The position numbers and the translations under genes are program-made. From contig JAHQRK010000031.1 in assembly GCA_019828595.1 (NCBI GenBank), forward strand, positions 1 through 64,000: 64,000 bases of DNA, read 5' to 3'. The stretch is from Aphanomyces cochlioides. Lineage: Eukaryota > Oomycota > Saprolegniomycetes > Saprolegniales > Verrucalvaceae. Below the pieces are notes generated by a model, which searched no databases, had not been told where the DNA came from, and was given only the letters and a program-made list of their open reading frames with translations. This document shows positions 39,086 through 48,121 of this stretch, piece after piece (position 1 is the stretch's first letter; every line of letters starts with the position of its first letter).

Positions 39086-40008
39086 TCACGAGTTGGTACA
39101 TTCATTGTTGGCAACGTGCATGTCTGCAGGTCGTAGAAAAACTGGGTTAGTAACAGGCAGGAAAAAAATCACACAAACATTGTGCCCATCATCTCCTTGT
39201 TGGCGCTGAGCGGCTCGAGCTGTGGCTTTCTTTTGACGATCTCGCGCACGTCGCAGCGTTAATCGCTCCGATACACATGCAGAGGCTTGCTCCTGCGTTA
39301 AGCACACCGATGGCCTCTGGTATGGACAGAGCTTACTTTTGGAATGAGCACAAATATATTCGAGACACCTTTCGATGCATAATTCTTGCGCTTGGTCTCA
39401 GCAAACTCCTCAAACTTATTGCATGGACCAAGTCGCTCATATTTCGCTATTAAACTTTGGTACTCGCTGATCTTCTTTTGGTTCTTTTTCTTGAGTTGCC
39501 TTCTCCTGTATCTTGGCGCACTTAATTTCCCACGCATTAAGGCGCCTGGAATAAATTTCGGACATTTCTTTTAGCTCCTCAAAAATGTCCATGAACTCAA
39601 AAAAGTCACAGTAGACGCATAATCTTCCCTCTCGCCAACAAGGCGTCACAAGTTCAACAAGTCAGGCCACTCGTCTGGAAAGTGGTCGCGGAGGATGTCT
39701 AAATAAGAATATTTGTCAGTATGGAGAATGAGCGCCACACATCTCAACCATTTTGAGTAGTTGCGCCCACCTCTGGCCATTCTTTGCCATTTGCGGTCAA
39801 TCTTGAAAGATAGTTATGCTTTACATATAGTATAACTTCATACCTTATGTAAGAGAACATTCGTGAGTTGATGATTCATGCTAACTTCATGCAGAGGGCA
39901 ATCTCTGCTCGTCGCGTAACGCCAAGTAGGCTGACGAGGAAGTTCCACCGAAGGTGGAGGAGCAGGGGCCTCCGTAACCTCTATTAACTTTTCACGAGCA
40001 TCTGTCAT
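39086..40008 (-). pseudogene. Decayed spliced gene of unknown function
   Basis: ATG 40008 opens a 55-codon exon (MTDAREKLIEVTE ... TNVLLHK) ending at 39844. An intron-like 42-bp segment 39843-39802 (GTATGA...TTTCAAG) follows, then an exon with IDRKWQRMARGGRNYSKWL and LDILRDHFPDEWPDLLNL. From about 39650 onward coding continues only across frame changes: FMDIFEELKEMSEIYSRR, then ISEYQSLIAKYERLGPCNKF near 39480, then LCPYQRPSVCLTQEQAS and RARDRQKKATARAAQ, ending at 39086. The middle looks like a coiled coil. At least three frame shifts suggest a pseudogene, though an unresolved intron could account for one. I do not recognise the family. It follows zinc-finger-like fragments on the same strand and may be part of the same former gene. 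Confidence 0.5.
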
Positions 40009-40091
40009 TCATTGTGACTTTTTTGGTATATAGAAAATCACCAACAAGTCGATGAAACATCTTGTTCAATCGCTGCTCGCAGCACTTGCCT

Positions 40092-40830
40092 TTACGTTAC
40101 AGTGAGCCTATCGTGTTGATTGGCATCACTGTTTATTTCTTTTCTTGATTTTGGCAGTCGTGGTTGTCCTTTACAACGTCGCTCATGTAGAGCAACGTTC
40201 TTCTTTGACACTTCCTTGCGACATCCCTTCGAAGAGAGGACCTTCACGATGATGCCGTACGCACGAGGTGGCCTTGTCGTTTGTGACCTCGTTTTGTTCC
40301 TCAATTTTAATTAGCTAATATAATTAATACAAAAAATATTTTGATTGGCTAATAATTAGGTTGATGCGAGTTGTTTCGAGTTCTTCAGGGGTAAAAAGTG
40401 TATTTACTTCTCAATGGAAATCGCAGAGCAGTTTGCACTGTATTCATTGGCCAATGTCAGGCTTGTAAAATATACGTCGGCACAACAAAATGCCAAGGAG
40501 GAAGTTGGTCTCAGCGAGAGCGTTTTCGCGGTAAGCATTTCCTTTTCTTCGCCCGTTTGAGCCACAGACACTGTCGGTTGGCCTTGGACTTGACTTGCAG
40601 CCGTGGCTGTCTGCTGGCGTCGTGGCAGAGGCTCGGGGTTTTCTTCATTCATAAGAGTGCCAAAAACCATACGGCCACCATGAAACCAATTAACTTCCTT
40701 GTGCATCTTGATTACATGCGACAGGAACTGGTTGTTGGAGAAGGGGCCCTTGTGGATGCAACCGTCGACATTGCACCGTGATTTTCCTTCACACTGGACA
40801 TCGAACCGAATGGTAAAATTGCGTTGTTGG
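40092..40830 (-). pseudogene. Zinc-finger-like fragments, probable remnant of a multi-exon gene
   Basis: After an acceptor-like TTTCCAG, an exon from 40830 reads a C2H2-like unit: RCNVDGC, FSNNQFLSHVIKMH (Cys-x4-Cys, then His-x4-His), followed by VNWFHGGRMVFGTLMNEE. The frame stays open to 40404. A second Cys/His segment (KGCRKEVSKKNVALHERRC) lies at 40092-40304. No start codon or continuous model joins them. The arrangement suggests nucleic-acid binding, but it is too degraded to name. It may belong with the downstream frame at 39086-40008. Confidence 0.4.
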
Positions 40831-41124
40831 CTGGAAATATTGAGAATTATAGCCTATCATGTTATTATTCTATCCGGCAAAAGTGGAAAGCCTCCCAACT
40901 GCCTTGTCTGGGCAATTTTAGTTGGTTTGTCCGGATATACATGTCGTTATCCGGATTCCACGAGAGAGGGTGTTTTTGAAGTCTCAGCGGGCGTCCCACA
41001 CCCGCTCCCGTGGAATTCTTCCTCGTGCGGCACACTAGGGTACCACTATACGTGTATTTTTACCAGGCCTCTGTATTGGAGAGGGGTCGTTACTAGAGAT
41101 TTTACACGATGGTTTGACACAATA
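40831..41124. other. Spacer left of the pogo-type inverted repeat
   Basis: A 162-codon plus-strand frame (40699-41187) crosses this stretch, but it runs antisense through the zinc-finger trace and into the inverted repeat, with no motif, so I do not call it. An ATCCGGAT pair (about 40935-40965) resembles the leader of the Merlin elements and may be a tiny remnant. Nothing else is seen. Confidence 0.35.
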
Positions 41125-41358
41125 CAGATAAAGTCATTGAAACTCGAACACATCAAGATTGAAAAAAAATTGATCGTAGTAAAATAGCAATGAAGAATCG
41201 ATTAAAAAAATATATTTGAATATTTCAGCCAGAAAAATTGTCTAAACAGAATAATTTGATTTGTTGACTTCGAACTCTGATTGGATAATAAATTACAATA
41301 TACTATTTAGCGATTGGCTAGTTCAAATCCATGACATGTGAAATTCAAATCATTTAAC

Positions 41359-42573
41359 ATGCCCGTCACAGGCAAGGCACGCCGCAACCAGAAGAGCTAC
41401 AGCCTTCGTGATATTCAGAAACTTCTGCGCGAATATGCAACCGAAGCTGCCCTTACAAGCGCACGCCGTTTCTGCGAAATCAAGAACATACCGCTTACAG
41501 GATGGACGAAAAGAGAAGGCGAGTACCTCAACACCAAGAGGCGTGGCAACTATACGACATTGACGAAAAATGGGCGACCAGAAGATGCACATTTCGCGAA
41601 CGAATTGATCCAATGGACTGATCACACAAGACAAAGAGAAGAAGTGCTCAGAACAAGTATGATATTCCAATGGCTGCTGGAAAATCAAGAACAATGGGTT
41701 CGACATCGATTTGGCGACTGGACCATCGACACGACTTACAGTGTGATCCTCCGATGGTGTTCAAGATTTTCCAAGCGACACAAGATTAGCTTTCGAGTTC
41801 CGTGTCATTCCAAGTTGAGCTCTTTGGAAATGAGTGAGAAGCAGTCAACGTTCGCATCCTCCTTCTAGCAGTCCCACTTGACAACGTTTGTCTCAGATAT
41901 CATCAACGTTGACGAGACGCCGTTGACGTACAGAATGACCTCGAGAAGAATTCAAGAATCGGCGGCTCGTCAAGAGTGAAAGGATCTTCCAAACATTCCG
42001 AGAGAGTCACTGTTGTCCTGGGTATACGCGCGGATGGTATTGACGACTGATGACATGACCTGACGTTCTTCTAGGACGAAAGTTGCCACCTATGATTATC
42101 TTCAAAGGTCAGCCGGGTGGAATGATAGAGAGGCGAGAATTCCCTCGTCTTCCCCCCGGTGAAATATATGCAGTGCAGAAGCGCGCCAACATGGACACGC
42201 GAGTGTGGAAACAATATTTGACACAAGTTATCAAGCCAGCTGTGGAAGGCCCTACCCTACTTGTTGTGGACAATTTCAAGCGCATGTATCACCAAGAGCG
42301 TTGCATTGCGTCGAACATCAGCTTGAGGGATCCGTGGAGCTGGTATGCTTGCCGGCAAACTCAACAAGCGTCTTGCAACCGTTGGACGTATCAATTATGG
42401 GCCCTTTCAAGTCGTTGTGCAGGGTGGAGTATATGCGTGAGGTAAAAGTGCATTCGTCGTCTGAAAAGCGGCTGAAACTTGCCGAAAGAGCCATCAATAT
42501 GTGGCAGAAAGTGAAAGAAACCACTGTGGTTCACGATTTTGGAAAATCACTACCGTGCATTGTTGAGTTGTAA
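41359..42573 (+). pseudogene. Pogo/Tigger-like (DDE_1) transposase pseudogene
   Basis: ATG 41359 opens MPVTGKARRNQKSYSL and a CENP-B-like DNA-binding region (LRDIQKLLREYATEAALTSA; EVLRTSMIFQWLLENQEQWV). After a TAG near 41868 the same frame shows IINVDETPLTYRM (first catalytic Asp) and then a TGA near 41979. Further frame changes follow. PPMIIFKGQPGG and TLLVVDNFK (second Asp) lie in one frame (42083-42445). LPANSTSVLQPLDVSIMGPF (third Asp) and the C-terminus lie in another (42205-42573). Several stops and shifts make it clearly inactive. Pogo transposases cut at TIRs and insert at TA, which fits the flanking repeats. Confidence 0.82.
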
Positions 42574-42803
42574 AGCAAGATTAATACATAGTGTATATAG
42601 CATATATGACAATTCAATGTGTGAAAATAAAAAGCGCACTGCCTCCAGGAATTCTCCCAGGGCCTCATGCTAATCCTTCACCCCTCACCGTTTCCGGCTA
42701 CAATCGCTAGTCCCCCTGCATTTCGCAGGCTTTCCTAACAAACCACGTTTCCCCAGAGGTATCCTCAGACTGGAAATAGCCTCCAATTTAACATTTTTGA
42801 ATT

Positions 42804-43382
42804 GGTCCTCGTCTGGCAACAGAAAATATTACAATAAATGGGCCCAAAATGCCATTTTTAGGCCATTTTCAATAATTTAGGTCAAAATATGAATTTGTTT
42901 ATCTCAAAGAGATTTGCACCAAATTCAATATTTTTGGTTGGGATATACTCACTGGAGGCTCCTAAAATGCCATTTTACGAGATGGAGGTTTTACCTCTAT
43001 TTTGAATATGCCATAAATAGTTGATCCCAATTTAGCTGAAAATGGCATGTTGATTTTGTAAGTCTGCAACAATTTTCGACGATATTTTTTTCAACTTAGG
43101 GTGCGTCTGGCAAAATTTCAAAATCATAATGCCATTTTCAGCTAAATTGGGATCAACTATTTATGGCGTATTCAAAATAGAGGTAAAACCTCCATCTCGT
43201 AAAATGGCATTTTAGGAGCCTCCAGTGAGTATATCACAACCAAAAATATTGAATTTGGTGCAAATCTCTTTGAGATAAACAAGTTCATATTTTGACCTAA
43301 ATTATTGAATTTGGCCTCAAAATGGCATTTTGGGCCTATTTATTGTAATATTTTCTGTTGCCAGACGGGCCCTTAAAGTCTC
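42804..43382. repeat. 579-bp near-perfect hairpin (fold-back MITE)
   Basis: The arms are 42804-43058 and 43119-43382, near-exact reverse complements with a loop of about 60 bp. Ends read CGTCTGGCAACAGAAAATAT on the left (from 42810) and the same from the right on the minus strand, preceded by GGTCCT and GGGCC respectively. The loop contains GGGTGCGTCTGGCAAAATTT, which resembles the terminus, so the hairpin may have formed from two head-to-head copies of a shorter element. ATGGCATTTT-type words recur in both arms. There is no coding. A transcript through it would fold into a long double-stranded RNA. Confidence 0.85.
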
Positions 43383-43697
43383 ATTAAAAATATTTGGCCT
43401 GATATACATGATTGGTCCAAATTTTCATTATTTGTGAGCAGTTTAGACCAATAAAAATTTTACATTATGACATATCGCACGAAACCGACAACAAACCGAC
43501 AAGTTTCTCTGATGGGATTGGAGAACCGACAAAGTTTAACGCTGTCATTTGTTCATTTAATAAATTGAGTCATTTTATTGGACGATGAGGTTGTCGTACG
43601 AGGAACATATCGTTAACATTTAACATATATGAGGTTTGATTGGACAATATTGCTTTGAACCAGACGTCTGCTTCATGTTCATTTGACTTCTCAAACA
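43383..43697 (+). promoter_or_regulatory. Upstream region of the recombinase with three AACCGACAA repeats
   Basis: ACCGACAA occurs at 43484-43491, 43495-43502 and 43525-43532, each preceded by A, and the last two are followed by A(A)GTTT. All three are in the same orientation within 50 bp. They could be recombinase-binding sites at a former Crypton end or promoter elements; the sequence alone does not decide. No TATA box is evident. Confidence 0.35.
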
Positions 43698-45146
43698 ATG
43701 GAGCTCGTGCCATCCAAGAAGACCATTCAAGATGCATTCCTTGGAGCGTCGACGCGCCGCTCGTACGCCACGTATCAAAGACAGTTTGAAGACTACTGCA
43801 AACAAGCGAAAGGTGGTGTCGATCCTGAGTCTGCAACTGCCGAAACCTGCACGGATTTCTTTCATCATCTTGTCACACTTCGAAGAAAGGCCAGGACTGT
43901 CGATGCCGCGAAGACAGCCCTTGTTGCCTACTTCAAAGACCGCAATGTTAACCCAAATCCAGCCCAGGCATGTGAATCAAAGCGCTACGTTGTGGGGTTG
44001 CAAAAATTCAACAGGCAGAACAACATTGATGACGAACGAAAGGCACATCCATTGACAGTGCACGAGCTATCTCTGCTTATGAATGCCTTGGCCAACTACA
44101 ATCGCTTTGTCGGTTGCATGCTGCGCTTTCTATTCAGCGCTTGTTTCATGGGATGCTTTCGAATAAGCGAAATGCTTGCTTTAAAGTGGTGTGACGTTGC
44201 TGCTGGAGAGTCCGACAAAGGGCGGTACGTCTCAATACGCCTCCGCTGGCATAAAAAGGCTCGAGTCGAAAAGGATTGCCAAGTCTACCACTTGGTCAAC
44301 GAAACCTCCTTCCCATGTTTGCGCGTGTACGACTTTTTTGAAGAGTACAACCACCAAGTTCGTCTGTCATGCTCAAATATACAGAGTGAAGCCTTTGTAT
44401 TCCCCCACACGACAAATCCAAACAATGGCACAACCATAGTTGACTGGTTCAAGCAGATGGAGCAGATGTATCTCAGACGTCTGCTGTTGGAAGTCGTGGA
44501 TCACACGCCGGAATTGCCAATTGGAATTTCATTGCACAGCATGCGTCGTGGTGGTTCGTTTTATCGTGTGTTTGTTTCACCGGAAAGACGGTTTGACTTC
44601 CGTGAGTTGATGGCGTGGTGTCGTTGGGAAGACCCCAAGACTTGCTGCGAGTATCTTGTGACAAAGAGTCTGAGCGATTCAATCGACCCAAGAAATCTCC
44701 TCCAACTTGGAGGTGGTTTGTCACAGCAAATCCAGCATGTCAACAAGGATAACTCGCTCGATATTGCAGCAATTGTTGATGCTGTGATTAATGCTTTGCG
44801 AGCCGATTTATTGCGTGCACAACCCAAAACACCAGCCACACGACAAATGTCTATGGACAATTTTGTTGTCCCTCGTGCAATTCCGACGGCAAGCTCGGGC
44901 CGTGAAGCATGGAATCAGTGGTTTACGATAGATCCAAATGGAGGGTACTTCTGTGCGATAAAGGACTTGCCCAAAGAAGACATCAGACGTGACCGGCGCA
45001 AGTATTCCGAGCGTCTCACGCTTGCTTCAGCATTCAACCAGTACTCTACCTACGATGATTTTGAGGCTGCGTATGAAGGACACACCAGAACCTACTCTGG
45101 TTTATTGAAGGAAGTGCGGAAGCGCAAACGCAACGAATGCTTGTAG
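43698..45146 (+). CDS. Crypton-like tyrosine recombinase, intact
   Basis: The 482-residue frame starts at ATG 43698; the frame is open for a few codons upstream only via TTG. An N-terminal core-binding-like domain (STRRSYATYQRQFEDYC; TCTDFFHHLVTLRRKARTV) precedes the catalytic domain. Its motifs are FSACFMGCFRISEMLAL (box I Arg, residue 155), HSMRRGGS (His 280-x-x-Arg 283) and CEYLVTKS (Tyr 319), a complete R-H-R-Y set. The C-terminal 120 residues include a basic tail (KEVRKRKRN). Such eukaryotic recombinases are carried by Cryptons, which use site-specific recombination rather than DDE chemistry and are reported in oomycetes. There is no intron and no lesion. Three copies of AACCGACAA lie 160-215 bp upstream. 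It sits inside pogo-type TIRs. A domesticated recombinase is the main alternative. Confidence 0.85.
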   Translation: MELVPSKKTIQDAFLGASTRRSYATYQRQFEDYCKQAKGGVDPESATAETCTDFFHHLVTLRRKARTVDAAKTALVAYFKDRNVNPNPAQACESKRYVVGLQKFNRQNNIDDERKAHPLTVHELSLLMNALANYNRFVGCMLRFLFSACFMGCFRISEMLALKWCDVAAGESDKGRYVSIRLRWHKKARVEKDCQVYHLVNETSFPCLRVYDFFEEYNHQVRLSCSNIQSEAFVFPHTTNPNNGTTIVDWFKQMEQMYLRRLLLEVVDHTPELPIGISLHSMRRGGSFYRVFVSPERRFDFRELMAWCRWEDPKTCCEYLVTKSLSDSIDPRNLLQLGGGLSQQIQHVNKDNSLDIAAIVDAVINALRADLLRAQPKTPATRQMSMDNFVVPRAIPTASSGREAWNQWFTIDPNGGYFCAIKDLPKEDIRRDRRKYSERLTLASAFNQYSTYDDFEAAYEGHTRTYSGLLKEVRKRKRNECL

Positions 45147-45243
45147 TTCTAGCACTAAAAATTGTTTTTTGTTCATGTATCAAACAGAACTTGATCATAC
45201 CAGCTAGAGTATTTGGGATGGATGACCGCCACAGTCAAGCTTG

Positions 45244-45320
45244 ATGCAGATGCCCACGCTACGTCGCCCACTTGTAAGTCAGGCTCAATGCAGACGCCTA
45301 CGCTACGTCTGCTGGACTTG
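45244..45320 (+). repeat. Imperfect 31-33-bp direct repeat downstream of the recombinase
   Basis: ATGCAGATGCCCACGCTACG (45244 onward) recurs as ATGCAGACGCCTACGCTACG (45288 onward), each ending in ACTTG. It lies about 100 bp after the recombinase stop codon and inside the right pogo-type TIR. The function is unknown. The rest of 45147-45465 holds nothing else I recognise. Confidence 0.5.
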
Positions 45321-45494
45321 CATGAGCAGATCATAAACCAACCAATCAAATGTTCTCAAATCCATCAATGGGCTTGTTGTCGGTTTGAATTGTCGTGTCG
45401 TCCATTTTATCTACACATAAACATTGCGGCCCTTAAAAAATATAATATTGAAAAATGTATGGGTAGTGTTCGAGTTTCAATGACTTTATCTGTA

Positions 45495-46049
45495 GTGGGC
45501 GAATCGCTGAAGAAATCCATTCCTGCCAAGCAGCTCTTTTAATTTTTTGCGGTTTTTTGAAAGTGTATATTTTCGTTCTTCTTGAAAATGTGTTAGAAGC
45601 AGCGAGGTAGAAAGTTGTTCCTTGCTGAGTTTTTCCGACAAGCATGGCGACCTGTCCCTTCACACGGAGAAGCCATGACTCCAGAGGGAGTCACAGTTCA
45701 ACTAAACTTCTCCATAATTTTTCTTCCTCTTAATGAATCAAGATGAAGCTACCACTCAAACTCTACAAAAAGTTCGATCCCCCTCATGTATTTTCATGCA
45801 CGGCACAAATAATCAACTTCTGAGTTTGTGCTCAATGTTCTTTCCTTTCTTCGTGATTTGTGGCTGTGAAATAAAGGCTCAAACCTCCGCCCATTCAATT
45901 TACAAGTTTCAAGTGGGGGACATATCCCTTACGGTTTGCTTGAAGGAAACTCTTGATAACATTAACCGATTGAGATTCGAATAAAATATGTATTGGCATG
46001 ACAGGAGCTTCTCCTACTGCCGAGATAGTATAGCGTCATGGTCTTCATT
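45495..46049. other. Spacer, no recognised gene
   Basis: Short frames exist on both strands (for example 45733-45984 on plus and 45433-45663 on minus) but none shows a domain, and one reads through the inverted repeat. I see nothing supportable between the TIR and the PH-domain gene. Confidence 0.4.
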
Positions 46050-46421
46050 CTATGGGGACAGGTCGCACAGACTTCCTCTTGTTTTCTCGAAAGCTTGGAG
46101 GACAATCATGAGTGCATCGACCCATTCCTGCATTTCGAATTCGGTCGGTGCCGAGATGAAGAACCGTCTCGTCGGTGTATTGATAGCCACTCGCCATTCA
46201 GTTGACGCCGACTTGCCTGTCTTTGGACAGTCCTCTGGCATGATTTCCAACGCGCCAACTGTGCATTCGCTCAAGTCGACCGTGCCTTTGACGACGCCGG
46301 TGTTGGGACAGTAGTAAGTAAACTCGGTTGGCGTGAGCTTGAAATATCGCCGCTTCCAGTTTTTGCGCTTGAAGAGCCCGCCTTCGCCTCGCTTGAACAG
46401 CATGCCACTTTTCACTTCCAT
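46050..46421 (-). CDS. Small pleckstrin-homology (PH) domain protein
   Basis: The frame encodes 123 residues from ATG 46421. It begins MEVKSGMLFKRGEGG, then FKRKNWKRRYFKLTPTEFTY, the typical first strands of a PH domain with a basic phosphoinositide-type loop. It continues GTVDLSECTV, STEWRVAINTPTRRFFISAP and ends with the canonical C-terminal helix EFEMQEWVDALMIVLQAF, including the invariant Trp. PH domains usually bring proteins to membranes through inositol lipids. The frame is open upstream to an earlier ATG at 46562 (170 residues), but that extension is Cys-rich and not PH-like, so I prefer 46421. It could instead be the last exon of a longer minus-strand gene extending toward 47400. No other domain is seen. 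Confidence 0.7.
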   Translation of the reverse strand: MEVKSGMLFKRGEGGLFKRKNWKRRYFKLTPTEFTYYCPNTGVVKGTVDLSECTVGALEIMPEDCPKTGKSASTEWRVAINTPTRRFFISAPTEFEMQEWVDALMIVLQAFEKTRGSLCDLSP

Positions 46422-46562
46422 CGTCAATCTAATCCTGCCACGTTCGTGGCCAGCCTCTTCACATGGCCGTTTCGTGGCCGAACAAATTTGGCCGATTTGA
46501 CAACCAACGTCCAGCCAATCACGACTGCATGGATTCGGAAATTTGCAATTTGGTTTGTCCAT

Positions 46563-47379
46563 TTCGTGGGAATTTCACAGAATACTGTATCCAGTCGAAA
46601 TTGCCATACATTTGTCTAAACGTGAAATATTTGACCGTGATGCGCCAATTACATGTCAATGTCGGCCTCGTGACGTGAATATCACAAACAAGCTGGAAAT
46701 GATTCAAGCACACATCATCGCCGCGGCGTCGCATTCACTGTGCCTCTGGCAGACAAGATTTGAAAGTGAGTAGTTATCAGCATCACCATCTCGGTTGCGA
46801 TTGTCAACACAACAGAGTGTGAACTTGACTGGATGGGAGTTCGAATTCAAGTGTCGGGGAAACGTGCTCTTGTTGGTCATTTCCAACAGTCCTTGGAGCG
46901 GTCGTCGGGTGCACCCGCATTCGCCTCGTGAAATTCTCTCCAAAGGTACACAGACGTTGTGCGTTTGATCGCAACTCAGAACAAACTTCTCAAGCGTTCA
47001 TACAAGGTTGTATTGAGGCCATGTGTGCAAAGAAAGATACACGTCAGTGACAGTGTGAGGGAGAGTGTGGATGATGCTGAGGATGGATGGGGTGCTGTAA
47101 ATGAACAACGAGAACGTTCCACCGACAACTCCAATGCCAAACGGACACTTGACATCCAATCTCGCTCGTCAGGAGCCACGAAAACGACTACTCGACTGTC
47201 CTATGGACTCGAACAACGAGTCGGAACAAGATCCACGACTTTTCCTCTCAAGGTCGGTTGAGTAGCAATCGTCACCACATACACTGTATTGGGTGCGGCC
47301 ATGCAAACAACAGCTTGTCCCACGACGTCAATTTTCTTGCTTCTGATCTTACGAGAGGCCATCCCCGACCAGCTTCCAA
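46563..47379. other. Unresolved region upstream of the PH gene
   Basis: Several frames on both strands are open for 60-100 codons. On the minus strand, ATG 47362 opens MASRKIRSKKIDVVGQAVVC and a possible later exon contains PDERDWMSSVRLALELSVER, reminiscent of a PH-domain C-terminal helix, which would fit a longer PH gene. On the plus strand 46959-47261 is open but motif-free. I cannot choose a model. Confidence 0.25.
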
Positions 47380-47796
47380 CTTGCCGACCCTCAGGCTGTT
47401 GATAGCTCTAGCTGGCTCATGGAGCAATTGAAAGCGCGCGGTGGAAAAAGTGGAGTGAGTTGGTTGAATATTGGCGGTGGAGATAGATGGACTTGAACAG
47501 TAAACTTGTCAATGGAACGTTGGTGAACTCTGTACTGGGTTGCATCAATCCACCAGCTGGATGCCGAGCGGTGGCCGCGCACAATTGTGCATCCCACTCC
47601 GAAGAGAGCCACGGGTCTCATGAAGTACAAATTCCAAGACAAGACGGAGAGCTGTGGCGAGAGCGAGTGAGTTCGTCATGGAACGAAAACTTCAAAGGCA
47701 GGCTCGGAATCAAACGAACCATCTACGGAGGAGCGAGCGAGCGTGGATGAATTCGATCGGGTGACTCTGTCCATTTTCGTATTTTGTCCGTCGTAG

Positions 47797-48052
47797 TCAC
47801 AACAATGGTCGATGTGGGTATGTTGCCGTCTTTGGATGCACGGTGGAGCTGACTTGGTTTGTTGTAGATGGACTTGGATGGTTTGTCGGCACTGCCAGTA
47901 TTTGCCTTGTCGGCATGGCGTATTTCATCGTGAAGCGCCGCCGCGAAGATGCGATTCAAACTCGATTGTCCGAGACGAACGCCGCCGATGAAGATGGATT
48001 CCAACGAATTGAGATCGTGACACCAGTGGCGACCACAACGAAGGCTATTTAA
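47797..48052 (+). CDS. 3' exons of a probable single-pass membrane protein
   Basis: A 21-bp exon (47797-47817) and the terminal exon (47868-48052) join across a 50-bp GT...AG intron to read TTMVDVDGLGWFVGTASICL, with the membrane-spanning stretch continuing into VGMAYFIVKRRRED. An acidic tail and VATTTKAI follow, then TAA at 48050-48052. A hydrophobic span followed by Lys-Arg-Arg-Arg suggests a type I membrane protein with a cytoplasmic tail of about 45 residues. Upstream, 47380-47660 has protein-like segments in one frame (EQLKARGGKSGVSWLNIGGG; WVASIHQLDAERWPRTIV) separated by stops. They may be further exons or signs of decay. I do not recognise the family. Confidence 0.4.
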
Positions 48053-48121
48053 ACTGGGGTTCGAATGTACTCATCGTGTTTGTTTCAACCATATCGTCGA
48101 CTTTGAACGAGCAGTCAGTGG

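Larger units (their letters stand above)
41125..45492. mobile_element. 4.37-kb segment bounded by perfect 27-bp TIRs: pogo-like shell carrying a Crypton-like recombinase
   Basis: The same 27-bp sequence, beginning CAGATAAAGTCATTG and ending CTCGAACAC, stands at 41125-41151 and, inverted, at 45466-45492. TA dinucleotides flank it on both sides (41123-41124 and 45493-45494), as expected for the Tc1/mariner/pogo superfamily. Inside are a dead pogo-like transposase (41359-42573), a 579-bp hairpin repeat (42804-43382) and an intact tyrosine recombinase (43698-45146), all in a 4,368-bp interval. Either a pogo element was invaded by other elements or the recombinase became cargo. The identity of the two TIRs suggests they were once mobilised together, or that the pogo insertion is fairly young. 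Confidence 0.7.

Noticed and set aside
40699..41187. 162-codon plus-strand frame
   Set aside because: It crosses antisense to a zinc-finger trace and runs into the pogo TIR, and it has no domain.
43698..45146. Bacterial or phage integrase contamination
   Set aside because: The gene sits in eukaryotic transposon sequence with no bacterial neighbours, and its layout and C-terminal extension fit eukaryotic Crypton-type recombinases.
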